From: Morella rubra
Lineage: Eukaryota; Streptophyta; Magnoliopsida; Fagales; Myricaceae
Reading direction: 5' to 3'
DNA length: 64,000 bases
Assembly (NCBI GenBank): GCA_003952965.2
Contig: CM025855.1
Span: 31,859,590 to 31,923,589, forward strand
The translations under genes were made by a program, and so were the position numbers. The notes beneath the pieces were generated by a model, which worked only from the letters and a program-made list of their open reading frames with translations, did not search any database and was not told where the DNA came from. Shown piece by piece: positions 36,325 to 50,000 of the stretch. Every line of letters starts with the position of its first letter. The first letter of the stretch is position 1.

Positions 36325-37954
36325 GGAAGGAAAACTAAGTTGAACAAAAGTGTAGTATAAATTGCAATTAAATCTTCATGCAACCTCGAGGAGGGATATA
36401 TATGATAACCATATTAATATTGCTGTCTAGTAACTGATGGTGCAGGAGGCGTTACAACGACAAGTGATTAGTTTTACTTAAATTTATTGACATCTAATAT
36501 TGTTCCTCGATCGCCTATAAGGCGCCCTTTCTTTTCTGAGCCCGTACGCACTCCATTCCAGTATCTTAGTAAATTGTCTGTAGCCTTTACATGGCTCCAG
36601 ACTGCTTCTGTTAACTTTGGCATGCGTCGTCGATCTCTTATGGTGATCTGAACCTTATCATGGGTCCTAAATTAGCTCTAATTTTCATTATACATAGAAA
36701 CTTCTATCCTGTCTATAACTTTCGTCCTCCTATATATATATATATATATACTCAGCAATATATGGCGCCCTATATATGTACTGGCATCCGCGACTACGGC
36801 AAATGCCTCAAGTCCAACAACATTTTGGCTTGCTTCGTCCATATATTTGAACTTATATATCTGTACTGGGTTGCTCATTCTGCTAGATAGTTCAATATAA
36901 TTACACAAGGATGAATGCTAGCTGTTAGATCAGTGGGAGTAGAATGAAGTCGGTATTCAATCGGGAGTGATTTCTTAGGCGAAACTTTCAAGCTATATTG
37001 CATGAACCATAAAGCATATTCTTTCCCTTCGAAAGAGGGAAATCATGTCTGATTCAATTCCTGAGGGAAGGCAAGGATTTGGAGGGAATTGGACAAAGTA
37101 CTTTACTTAATTCGCATCAATATAGCTTTCCCTTAACGATCATTTCATGAGCTTGAGTACCCTTAATTACCTGAAAAAGAACATGGAAGATGATGAATGG
37201 TCGATGTATTTAGACTAGCTTCAAAGTTGGTTGCCAAAATATTTGACTTCTAATTATGGAAAGGAGACGACGATGAGATGAAGGTGATCTTTTATATTTA
37301 GTCGGTTACCTGATCGTGCTCATCTATCTAGCTCCCAGAAAAAACAGGTACGAAATAAAAAATAATGGAACAGAAAAGGTAGGGTTGTTGGAGTATTCAA
37401 TTTCAAATTTCCACTGTTATCATTAGGGTGTCTGTCATCGTGATTCTAGAAAACTAGGGTTCATATAGCCATTGAATCCCTCATTCTATCTGCTTCATTA
37501 GAAGTAGCCCACTTATGGTAAAGTTCTTCCATATATGATATATACAAATACCCTACGAATATATACAGTACGATTGCAAGGAGGGCAACTCCAACTTCTT
37601 TTGAATCTTATTATATAGTAGGATATTGCCGATAACATCTTTAATTATAGGCAGGGAGCTAAGTTTTCTTCTGTAAATTAAGAAATGGAATTCCAACACG
37701 TTTAGTCATTTATAATTAATTATTATGCAGAACTACATCAAGTACTTAACCTCTGATTAATCTTTATTATGCACAGAAGCTACTACCGATGCACACACCA
37801 AGGTTGCAACGTCAAAAAGCAGGTGCAGAGACTAACCAAGGATGAAGGGATCGTCGTGACAACTTATGAAGGGATGCATTCACATCCAATAGAGAAGTCT
37901 ACTGATAATTTTGAGCATATCTTGAGTCAGATGCAAATTTACACATCCTATTAA
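35717..37954 (+). CDS. WRKY75: WRKY transcription factor, group IIc, WRKY75-like
   Basis: Join of 35717-36069 and 37777-37954 (GT-AG intron of about 1.7 kb), giving 176 residues. A single WRKY domain carries WRKYGQK at 103-109. The zinc finger is C123-X4-C128-X23-H152-X-H154, the C2H2 form of group IIc. The intron splits the Arg codon before SYYRC, the conserved position for this group. The stretch before the domain ([15 protein letters not shown]) and the tail ([18 protein letters not shown]) are characteristic of WRKY75 and its close paralogue WRKY45. A lysine-rich run near 73-83 is a likely nuclear signal. In Arabidopsis, WRKY75 regulates phosphate-starvation responses, root development, senescence and defence by binding W-boxes; that role is inferred by similarity. 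The N-terminal 70 residues are Ser/Thr-rich and poorly conserved. The gene looks intact, with AATAAA signals at about 38042 and 38055. Confidence 0.95.
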
Positions 37955-38959
37955 TGATCAGGATTACTACTGCAAACGTCTTTGCAGATCAGATCAGACC
38001 AGATGTTGAACACTTTGTAAATCAATCTGTATTAATTCTTAAATAAATACTCAGAATAAAAGAGCCACCTGCAGGGGATATATACCACTCGATCCTTTCT
38101 GTACTGTAGCTAGCACGACATATCGTATTTAATCTGATCGTGAAGCTCAGACTTTGATGTTAAAGGACGAGAGGTATATAATTTTATATGAATTGTGAGG
38201 GCATATATGGTAGAGGGGTAAATAGTTTGATTTCTCACGGGGCAAAAAGTTCATGCCTTAAGGAGGTGCTTAGAAATAGCACTACTTGATAGTGCATGCC
38301 TTTGTCACTTTAATTAATTTCCTTTCCAAATCCTTTCTCTGGGTATGACGTGCTTGGTTCATGTCGATTGTTACACATGTCGCATGCAGCCTTGTTTTGC
38401 GTCTAACATCTTTCAAGAATATATATATGTAACCATAGTTGTCTAAACAGATATACCAGAGAATGGACGTTCCACCAATTTTTGTTGTTTCTAGTATGGC
38501 GTTAATTACTTGTTATCTTCATTTGGTTATTACAAGTAATTGGGATGCATTGTTTACACATGTAATTAAATATATTGAAAGATAAGATAAACTTAGTATC
38601 GAATTTAAACATAATATGAAGAGAAGGATTAAAATAATAGGGAGACGGAAATTTGAGAGATTTGGTAGGACCTGCTATCCTATAATATAATTTTATTTTG
38701 TATTATGAGTGAGTACATAACACAAACTAAAAGTCTCTATATACTTTTTCATATCTAATACGTTAATAATTACAATATCATTTTAAATCTTATTTTATTA
38801 ATTATGATATAATCTCTAACACGAAATATTAATGATAAAAAACGGTGTAGTTTTTATTTGAGAGGATTGGGACAGAATGTATGAATATAGAAGATTCTGC
38901 CTTGCTTTGTTGTAGTTTTCTCCTTAAAACAGTCTTAATGAGCACTATGCTTGCTCGAA

Positions 38960-39590
38960 GTTTTGTTGAAAGAGATAACGACAAACAAATACAGCATAAT
39001 AATTCTTCTTTCTAGATATAAGTAAATAGAGCGCAATCTCAATAATTGTATCTGTTAAAATAATCTAAAGATAATCAATCACACCAAGTCAGAATAACAC
39101 AAGCAATTTTTACGTGGAAAACTTTCTCGATGTGAGCAAAAAAAACCACAGGATCTAGTCCAGTCAAAATCTCCACTATTAACTGAATAATGTGTATACA
39201 AAGTCTTATTTAATCACAAAATATTATAGGCTACAACACATATCTCTTTAAGATGATATCAATCTTGGCAAATACAACTAGAATTAGAGAGAAAATACCA
39301 AAACTTGCGGTTATTGTTCATGAGCGTGAACCCCAGTTCCCAAATTCATAATCTAATTTTCACCATTCAAATTATAGCTCTTTGTGTTATGAATCTGTTC
39401 TCCAAATTTCAGCTCGATCGGATCACGTATTAAGCGGATCAAAGCTTTGATGAAACCTGAGCGTGAATGAAAAAAACTGCATTTTTTCTCCTCTATTTCT
39501 CTCGTGTAACTTAAAAAACTCCTCCTTAGGATCAAAAATAAAAATACTACTAGGCTATGGGCCTTAATAAAGTACCCCACTTAAACTTTC
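38960..39590. repeat. Dispersed repeat family R, independent copy
   Basis: Diverged relative of the block P repeats, outside the tandem array. It shares AGAGATAACGACA, AATCAATCACAC, GTCAAAATCTCCA, GATATCAATCTTGG and CTCCAAATTTCAGCTC in order, and ends near GGCTATGGGCCTTAATAAAG. It preserves AATTTTTACGTGGAAAAC where the array copies read TACATAAAAAAC. It is probably an older member of a retrotransposon-derived family. Confidence 0.6.
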
Positions 39591-41884
39591 CTCCGTATGT
39601 AAGGAATTGATACAACAAGTTTTAGAGGGGAAAACGACGTGGAACATGTGTGTTTTGCTATTTTATTTTGCAGAAAAATAATTCGAAGTAGAAAGAAAAA
39701 AATAGTAGTCGTTTGATGCTTTCTCGCCGAGGCTGAAACCAACCTTTGGGGCCACGATGGCTGGACCACTAAGAGGGCTAATGCTCTTTAGCTGCTCAAC
39801 GTGTCACTTTTGCTCCCACGAGAGTCAGACGGCTGTTCGCAGCCATGGGACATACAGCTATCTCACCAATATAAATTCGATAATTATGTGAAAATTAATT
39901 TTATTTGTTTGCATCCGATTGTCTCTATATAGAGTAAAAACATGTGACAAAATAAGCACAGAATAAATATTATGGGTTTTTTGTTTTCTTGTAACGAAAT
40001 AAGTCTATGCACCTTATAACTCAAGAGAGCTTGATACTAGGCTTGATCCATCTCGGTTGGATAGCATGCATGGCAAATCATGTGTACATAAACGTCTCAG
40101 ACTCAAACGGGTAACTTATAGGAGATTTGAATTTCAACTAAATAAGATATCGAGAATACTTATATGTCAATTATAAAGTTGACTCTCAACTATTTAACTT
40201 GAATTAAAGTTTAAGCAATTAAGGGAGCCATTTTGTTGGCCTAAACCTACCCTGTTGGATAGATTACCTAAAGTGTTGCTCACAGAACCGGTCCACAGTC
40301 CTATCCGCGATAAATTTAACTTGAATTATAATAAAGTAGTTATGAAATACGATAAATATTTGAAGAGGTAAGATTTTCTCCCTTCACACATCCGACCATA
40401 GGTTGGAGAGGACATAACTCATTTCTCCTATGTACTGTTGGGTACCCATTAGCTCTATCTTAACTGTAAAAGCGAGTTTAAGAGATAAAACTTTCTCTTA
40501 CACTTATAAACTTACCACCAACACTTTCCATAACCTATTTGAGATTAATCCCAATAATACTCCTTCATAATCACTAATAATAAATGCTTTGATTGGATGT
40601 GATAACCAATATGGTTACCAATAAAATCAATTGTTGAAACTCATGACTAACATAAAGAGAAAATAATAAGTAGTTGGAAGTTAGATCTCGTACAGCGAAA
40701 TCAGAATGAGAAAGAAATGGAGTGGCAAGAAGGGTTTTTATAGCCTTAATTTCCTCCCTATCATAACCACAGGACTTCATCCAAATTGTCAAACCACATT
40801 TAAGAGAAAATACAAAGTTATTAAAGAAAATGCTCATATACGTGCAAAATCAAAATACAATAAATATATTTAAATAGGGCTCAATTTATACCTTCTTTAT
40901 TAGGATGAAATACTTATTTTAGTAAAGTTATACTATTAAAAAAAAAAATTTATCCACGAGCTAATTCTACTCCATAAACAAAAGTATTTGAAAAGTCAAA
41001 GTCAACTTATTTTTATCTAGAATAATCCACCAATGAACATATGGATTATAGTATTTGGCCAATTATCAAACAATTTGAGATTTAAAAAATAAAAAAGTTT
41101 CATCAACTCACCTATATGAATACTAGATATAAGTCTTTTATAAGTGAATGGTGCACTTATGTTTTTGGTGATCGTCCTACTAATTATAATTAATAAAAGA
41201 GAGGTGTAGTTCAATTCGGAAAAGAGGAGGTGGGGGAAAACAACTCTAACAGTAAGGGAAAAACGACAGATGGTTTGACAAGGGCATTTACTTAACTTGA
41301 TGTAGTAGAAAAGGAAAAAATTTTAAGCATGTTGTTTTATAAACAAATTGTAAGATTTTTTGAATTTTTGATAGAATTGTGAATATTTATTATAGATTTT
41401 TGTGTGAAAGTATGTGTAAAATTTTTAAAGATATTTAATTTAAATTTAAATTTGTAAAAAAAATAGAGAAAGACGATTTGATGTCATTTTTTAATAAAAA
41501 ATATTGAAGTTTGGTGAAAAAATATAAAGAAAGAATATTTGTTAATTTTTTTTAAAAAAGGTATTAAAATTTGTGTAAAACTTGTTAGCATTTGTATTAA
41601 AGGTGTTAGTGTTTTGTAAATTTTTTTTGAAATTTTGAATTCTCTCTTTACAGATTTAGATGCATTATTATAGTTCAGAATATATATATATTTTTTCAAA
41701 AGAACATCTCAAAAGAACAGATTGTTTGCAAGGGCATTTGCGTAACTTGAGTGAAGGAAAGAAGGATATTCGTTCGTGCGAAGGCCTTCACTGAGATATA
41801 CAACGCCACCGAAGTTTGCAACCAAATTGCTAATAGGGTTGTTACCCAGCTAAAATCCTGAATATTACTAGTTCTCTCACTCGC

Positions 41885-41906
41885 GAGAGAGAGAGAGAGA
41901 GAGAGG
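41885..41906 (+). repeat. (GA)n microsatellite upstream of the DUF1664 gene
   Basis: About 11 GA units roughly 150 bp before the start codon, probably in the 5' leader or core promoter. Confidence 0.85.
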
Positions 41907-42000
41907 AGGGAGTGAAAGGGCGAGCCCCGCTTGTCCAGCAGTCCTAACTCGAAGCATACCTCTCAGATTTCAGGGGAGGGTTTAATGCCGTTCCGTCGCG

Positions 42001-44055
42001 TTTAGTAGTCTCCGGAAGACCATAATCTATAACGCATCATATATCGTAGGCGATGGCACTCCCTATTGGGAAGCTGACGATCCTCGTTGGTGCAGGTCCG
42101 TATCCGATTTTTCTCAATTTTATCTAACCGTAGAATTCTTGCTCCCTCCCTATATCTTTCTCCCCCCCCTCCCCTCTCTCTCTCTACTGTTGTTCGCAAT
42201 TCGTAGTTAGTGTATTTATCCGGTGGGTAATGGAACTAGAAGGAACTAGGGTCTTGATAAACCCTTGGTAATATTTTTCAGCTATTAGTGTCAACTGTGC
42301 GACAATGTGATCCAATCGCGTAATTAACCATACCTCTGTCGCAATTACTTGTTTCTGTGGTGTTGCTTTGGTCTGAGGTGGTGAGTTGTTTCTACTCCCA
42401 TAAACTCGTGAAGTATAGCAGGTTGAAGGTTCGTATCTCAGATGTTTGTGTAGGTTTGTAGCTGTTCTCCTCATAAGTTCTTTACGTATTTACTTGAAGT
42501 TTCAGTATCACCCTGTGAGGCATTTGGCTCTGTGGATTGTGAAGGAAAGTTGGTCTTTGGTGGCAAACATATGCATATAAAATAGGAAAGGAAATTGTGT
42601 GGGTGTCAGATGATTTTATAGTTTTCTGAAATGGTTTGTCGTGAAGAGTACAATAACAGTTCAGTTTTCATGTCTCCTCAGTGTCCTTCCCATTTTTCGT
42701 GTCATGATCTTGTCCAAAGGGTTCTTGTCATCTACTTGACGGTCAAGTATTTGGCAGTCACATACCCTATGCGCTTCATAGCGCATAATGGTATGAAGAT
42801 TTGACGTGCAGCTGGAATGTCACCCATCCTAGTTCTCTTTTCTGTTCTATATATGTTCTTATAGTGTTCCTTTCTTTAATTATCCAAATGTTGGTTTTGG
42901 ATTTATTGGCTCTGTTATGAACAGAAGTTCTTGTTAATTAAGTAACTCTTGACTTGTAGGTATTGTTGGTTCAGTACTTGCAAAAGAAGGACGTATGTCA
43001 ACTGTATCTGATTTTGTCTCGGGTGCTCTTAAGGTACTTTCATGACTCTTCAACTTCTTGTATTGATTTTATATCTTAGAAACTGCGCTGAGATTACTCA
43101 CTGCCCTTTTTACGTTTTTATTGTCTTTTTTGCTTAAATTTCATTCTTTCTGGGAATTTCGTTCTCCCACAGAAAGAAACTGCTAAAGAGATTGCTATCT
43201 TCCAAGTGCAGGGAGAATATGATTCCCTTTTTGTACTTTGTTGTCTGTTAGGGAGGAACGATGCTCAAAATCATAGCCAAGCATCACCAATTTGTTAGAT
43301 GAACAGAATTTGGCTGTGAGAGTTATCATGTTTATCAATTATTGTATAGTAATATATTGGTTATGGTATCAATATGAGAAGCAGCCTTCAAATGTATACA
43401 AATTTGATGAAGGAAAATGGTTTCCTTTATGGTGATTAGGTTTGGGTCACCATTTGAACCTTAAAACAGGCTAACTGAGTTGACTATAGGTCTTCATAAT
43501 CTTCAATAGACCGGAGTCAATTGACTAGTCCCTAGACTTGCTAATCAGAGGACCATCTCAACCAACCAGTTGCTTGATATTCTTCTGAATCAGGATTTCA
43601 CTTCAAGAACCAGTAATGATGTCTCTACGTAATCTAGGAGAGTTTTTTTTTTTTTTAAAAATATATTTACAATGATAATCAGATATTTTTTTAATATATA
43701 AAAATGAAAACAGAATTTGGAAGCAGGCAAAGTTCGGTTCATTGTCAAATATGCTTGTTGATTTTATTTTTGTATTGATGACGGACCTCATGAAATCTCA
43801 GTCTTTGTACTTTATTTAGATCTCATTTCCATTATTATTTTATTTAGATCTCATTTACTCTTACTTATGTTGAGGTAGTTCTTTTATAGAAGATGTAAAT
43901 TGCGTTGAATTCTAAATCAGACTAATGCATATTTTGATATGATTCTTGTTTTTGCTGCAGATTGTTTTGAAGCAAATTAGACAAGATGATTCTTCCCCGG
44001 CTGTTAATAAGCCACGCAATGACTCTCTATTCAGGTTTTCACTTGATGATTTCAA
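42001..44055. repeat. Intragenic tandem duplication, copy 1
   Basis: Contains DUF1664 exon 1 (42053-42095), exon 2 (42960-43033) and a damaged exon 3 (43961-44034). From about 42496 onward it is nearly identical to 44326-45855. The left part, 42001-42480, is only echoed in compressed form at 44150-44325. Confidence 0.9.
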
Positions 44056-47000
44056 ATGACAACCTCATTAGATGATTATCAGGTCTTTGTAATTTATTTC
44101 GCGATTTCTCTTAATATTTGATTAGACTCTGATATCTTATCCATTTCACAGTAGTCTCCGCGATCATATATCGTCCACTTATTGTGTATCCGGATTGTAG
44201 AATATATCTTAAATTCGTAGTTACCCCTATCTTGATATCTATTCAACTGTGCGACAATGTGATTTAGAATTAAGAGTTGTTTCTAGTGAAGTATAGCAAA
44301 GGTTCAGACTGTTCAGACCTTGAAGTTTCAGTATCACCCTGTGAACTCTGTGGATTGTGAAGGAAAGTTGGTCTTTGGTGGCAAACATATGCATATAAAA
44401 TAGGAAAGGAAATTGTGTGGGTGTCAGATGATTTTATAGTTTTCTGAAATGGTTTGTCGTGAAGAGTACAATAACAGTTCAGTTTTCATGTCTCCTCAGT
44501 GTCCTTCCCATTTTTCGTGTCATGAAAAGGGTTCTTGTCATCTACGTGACGGTCAAGTATTTGGCAGTCACATACCCTATGCGCTTCATAGCGCATAATG
44601 GTATGAAGATTTGATGTGCAGCTGGAATTCACCCATCCTAGTTCTCTTTTCTGTTCTATATATGTTCTTATAGTGTTCCTTTCTTTAATTATCCAAATGT
44701 TGGTTTTGGATTTATTGGCTCTGTTATGAACAGAAGTTCTTGTTAATTAAGTAACTCTTGACTTGTAGGTATTGTTGGTTCAGTACTTGCAAAAGAAGGA
44801 CGTATGTCAACTGTATCTGATTTTGTCTCGGGTGCTCTTAAGGTACTTTCATGACTCTTCAACTTCTTGTATTGATTTTATATCTTAGAAACTGCGCTGA
44901 GATTACTCACTGCCCTTTTTACGTTTTTATTGTCTTTTTTGCTTAAATTTCATTCTTTCTGCGTTCTCCCACAGAAAGAAACTGCTAAAGAGATTGCTAT
45001 CTTCCAAGTGCAGGGAGAATTGATTCCCTTTTTGTACTTTGTTGTCTGTTAGGGAGGAACGATGCTCAAAATCATAGAAGCATCACCAATTTGTTAGATG
45101 AACAGAATTTGGCTGTGAGAGTTATCATGTTTATCAATTATTGTATAGTAATATATTGGTTATGGTATCAATATGAGAAGCAGCCTTCAAATGTATACAA
45201 ATTTGATGAAGGAAAATGGTTTCCTTTATGGTGATTAGGTCACCATTTGAACCTTAAAACAGGCTAACTGAGTTGACTATAGGTCTTCATAATCTTCAAT
45301 AGACCGGAGTCAATTGACAGTCCCTAGACTTGCTAATCAGAGGACCATCTCAACCAACCAGTTGCTTGATATTCTTCTGAATCAGGATTTCACTTCAAGA
45401 ACCAGTAATGATGTCTCTACGTAATCTAGGAGAGTTTTTTTTTTTTAAAAATATATATTACAATGATAATCAGATATTTTTTTAATATATAAAAATGAAA
45501 ACAGAATTTGGAAGCAGGCAAAGTTCGGTTCATTGTCAAATATGCTTGTTGATTTTATTTTTGTATTGATGACGGACCTCATGAAATCTCAGTCTTTGTA
45601 CTTTATTTAGATCTCATTTCCATTATTATTTTATTTAGATCTCATTTACTCTTACTTATGTTGAGGTAGTTCTTTTATAGAAGATGTAAATTGCGTTGAA
45701 TTCTAAATCAGACTAATGCATATTTTGATATGATTCTTGTTTTTGCTGCAGATTGTTTTGAAGCAAATTAGACAAGATGATTCTTCCCCGGCTGTTAATA
45801 AGCCACGCAATGACTCTCTAATGGCTCAGGTTTTCACTTGATGATTTCAATTTTTTTTTTTTTTTTTTTGGGTAAGTAGATGATTTCAAAATTTAGTTGT
45901 CAATTATAGTCGGGATGGCTCTGAGTTTGACAATTGACTCTTAACTTATCTTTACTCTTCTAGTTGATATGTCCATAGAACATATGGATTCGATACTTAA
46001 GTTACTTATTGAGAGGCTCCTCCCCCATATATGATCTTCAAGGAAAGTTAGATAACAGGATATTTCAGAACAGCACCTGTGTAAAATTAATAATGGAGTG
46101 TGGAATTACCAAAAAAAAGGAAGAAAAAAAAAAGAGAACTCACCCACATTAATGATGGTTTTCCCTTACCCTTACTAACAAAGTGAGAGAGAGTAAAGCG
46201 ATGGTCAATTCTACTTCTCAGAATCTCAGGCCATGGTTACAGCAACCATTCCTTCTGTTTTTTTATTAAATAAGAAGTCTTAATTGTGTCATTCCCAAAC
46301 GAGAATGGAGAAGTCTGTGCTCTTTGTTTGAAACAAAATATTATTTTCCCAAATAGCACTTGGATTCTATTATGGTCCCGTTTGTTTCCCCAATATTTTG
46401 GGGCATGGAAAATTTCCAACAAAACAAACACACTCCAAAATTTTTAACTTTTACACATACATACTTCACCTTTCACAAACCCCAATAAATCTCAATAAAG
46501 TAAAGATTCCCAAAATTTCGGGAATATTCCCGAAATTTTGGCAAACAAACACCCCCTATATAGTTGGAACTGTGGCATCTACAGTGCAGCCTTGGATCAC
46601 CATATCTTTGAGATTCACTATTTTCGGTTCCTAGAAATGGAGTACACTTAGCTGAAGTCAACTTTGTATTTATGCTTTTTCCAGGAACATTGGAAACTAC
46701 TTTTGTAAATCATCCCCGCCAAGTTTTCAGGACTGTGGATGTGTTTCTGTGTATACACATGTATTGTTATGTCCTCATGTCTTAGTTTTTGGGAAATTTT
46801 CATGTCTGACACTCTGTTTCCAAGAATTTATAGAGTTCAATTTTTATTGTTGAGTTGTTCTCAATTTTCTTTTGGATTCTAGCTACTTCACAGTTTTTTC
46901 TTTTGGTTTTTTTGGTCTGCCGCTTAATAGGTTTCCAAGGATTCTCTTTTCTCTTTTCTGTTTTTCTTCCAACAGAGCCTGCATACTTTCTGACTTGATT

Positions 47001-50000
47001 TTTTACTGTCTCTGGTTTCCCTCGATGTGAGAACTGTTGGTATGTTAATACTGCGTCTTTGTGTTTGTTTAGTTTTCCATCAGTATTTTTGGATCTATCA
47101 TTTGCCATCATTTTGGTTTATTAATTTTGTAAGGTTTTTATATGTGTGCCAACTGTTGGTTCTCATTTTACTCTCAACTTCTTTCCGGAATTCCTGTTGG
47201 ACTACTTTCTTTTGATACGATTATGCTTTCCATATATCTGTTGCAAATTGTATGGATGCAGCAAGTGTAATAACATTGATATAGATTTGGCTGTATTTAT
47301 TCAGCTCATTATGTGCTTGTACTTTGGGATGTTTTCTGATCATTTTACTTCTTCAGGTTAACACCCTGCGACAGGAGTTGCAAACATTGGCATCAAATAG
47401 ATCAATTACCATTGTAAACACGAGTCAAAGAGGTTACACTTCCACTTCTTCTCCTACATATTAAAGGAGATTTTTGTTGTTCCTTATCTTGGTTAACACC
47501 CTTATTTCCAGCTAAACTGTAATAATGGGATTCGCATCTATAATGTGAACCTGGGCTTGAAACTTTTGGTATGTGATTATGATAATTGTCTAATTCAAAG
47601 CTTAACTAACATTATCTTTCACCTTTGATCTGTGTGCAAGTTTCCTTGTTGTCTGTTTGATATGGTTAGATTACGTAGTTCTACATCTAGTGTAGGTGAG
47701 TAGCAATCCCCTTGTGCTTGTGTTTGTGAGAATCCGATGGTCTAAACAGTGTTGTTGGAATCTGGCCACTGACTGACTTTGTCAACTGATCTGGAACTGG
47801 CACCACCTAAAGCTGAACCAAGTCGGACTGATGGGGTTCGTTGTTTTTGGTTCAGCTGATCAGTTGGGCTGGGCTTAGGCCGCAGCCACCCAGGATCTCT
47901 GTACACTCTTTTGACAACCAGCTTCTAAATTTCTCATCATTATTTACTAGGTTTTGAAGTATGCTGTGTTTATAACCCTGTAGTAGTTCCAGAGCATTAT
48001 TTGACTTGTTTCTATTATGTGCAGGTGCTACTAAGTATGGTGTTATTATCATTGTGGTAGTTGTAGGATACGGCTATGTTTGGTGGAAGGTATCATTTTT
48101 GTAGTCCTTTTATAAGTATTGTAGTAATGGATATGATGCTACAACTATCTTAATATCTGCCATAATGATGCTATCCATGTCTTCTATCGGTCCATGATCT
48201 TAGAAGATATTAGTTATCCCTGACCCTCCTCTCCTTTCTCTTCTCATGAAAATATTCAATGTGTATTTATTGGGTTGTGCCTCGTTTATTTCCTTGTAGT
48301 TACCTCATGAATTTATGGGTGAATCTCTTGAATGATTGCAGGGCTGGAAACTCCCTGATCTGATGTTCGCGTCCAAGCGTGGTTTATCAGATGCTTGTAA
48401 TTCTATAGCTAAACAGCTTGAGAATGTTTATGCCTCAATCTCGGCAAGTTTTTTACTTTTATTCTTTTTTGTTTGTACTTTAGTGTGTAGACTTGTTCAA
48501 CCACCATAAAGAATTAGTGTGTTTGCCCATTGACAGAGTCATCAAACGACCATATCTCTCAAGGGAAAAAAAAGTGACAATTTTCAATTGTTCTCAATAA
48601 CATGATACTCTATATTGTTTTCATTGATGTTGTTGGCCTCTGTTCATGTGACCATAGAAAACTTGCTATGGGAAACTGTGAGTTCACTAGGGATTGTTTC
48701 TACTTATATTATTTTTCCTCATTGTATAATTGGGAGCCGTCAAGCTGGTTGGGAGTCCTTTAGAACCACCAATGCCATTGAAGAGGCTTGTATGAACTAT
48801 TACATTTTAAGTTTTGCGAGTTTAAACCTGGAAATCACTATTATTTTTAGTTCGTGTTGTGAAGTTCTACTAGTACTTCTCCAAGATTAAACTGGTTTAC
48901 TTTACCTTTTTTCTGAGGGAGACGCCTATAATGCAGATATTAGGTTATTGTCTCATAGTCATGTCATTGTGATTTTTAACTTGTGAAAGATTCTTGGGTA
49001 CTAACTTCTTGAGAGTTAATTTATTGCGACATGGATATTCGAATTTCAAGCACACAACCTCTGGGCTACCAGTTCTTTAGCTGGTTGTTAGTGGTGCTTG
49101 ATTGTTCGATGACTCCTTTGTTGTCTTTGCAATCAATAATTGATGAGGCTGTTCAGATCTGTAATCTTCAATGCATCAACATATTACTCCATTAGGCGGC
49201 GGTTTACCCTGTGGCAGATGTCAACAGGCAATCACTTTTCTTCAGAACTTTAAAGGAAATTTCAGGAATGTCAATTAATCTAGATAAATTCAATAGCAGA
49301 AATAAGGACAGCTGTATTTTACCTAACAGAAGGACAATGATAGATTGAAACATGAAACAGCAGTGAGAAAATCAAAAGATGTGCACTCTGTAGTGTAATT
49401 TATTCATGGGATGGCTTGGATGTCACGAATTTCCAAGTGGGAAAAATTGAATGGTATGACAATTATGGAAATAATGTAGAAAGGCTGAAACTGGAAAAAC
49501 ATTACAAGGGCGATAAAGAACTACAAAAATTCTGAGGTAGAACAGCCACCTTGATTTTTTTTTTTAATAATTTGTTGTTTATGTGTACGGATGATATTAC
49601 ATCATAAGAAGTGTATAGCGAGCATTGTTTCAGTAAAATCTGTTATTTTTCCTCCTGATGATACTTCTTTTGCAGAAGACATCAAAGATAAAGTTCTCTT
49701 CTAGATCATTGCTTTCTCTTATTTTTGCTGCTTTGTACTCTGTTCGAACATGTATTAAGACGGTACTACATCTGAAGAATATTGCAAAGCCAAGGGTAAC
49801 CTGTTGAAAATCTTAAGTGCACTAGTGTTGTACTTGATTATGCTGGTGGTGGTACTTGTCATTTTCATTCTAAGAAGTGTAGAGCTTAATGTTTAACTTA
49901 TGCTGTTCTAGACTTTGCATTTTACTCAGGGTGTTCCCTGGACATGATTTTCCTCTCATGTAATTTTTTGTATATCTTGTTGATTTCCCCATTGGGAGAA

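Larger units (their letters stand above)
37955..42052. other. AT-rich intergenic region between the WRKY and DUF1664 genes
   Basis: About 4.1 kb. It begins with the WRKY 3' UTR, contains a copy of repeat family R at 38960-39590, a very AT-rich low-complexity stretch at 40850-41700, and a (GA)n run at 41885-41906 likely within the 5' leader of the next gene. No coding exon was recognised on either strand. Confidence 0.6.

Noticed and set aside
42735-42787. Two small perfect hairpins (CTTGACGGTCAAG, and TATGCGC with GCGCATA) as regulatory elements
   Set aside because: They lie in an intron, are short, and recur in the second copy only because of the local duplication.
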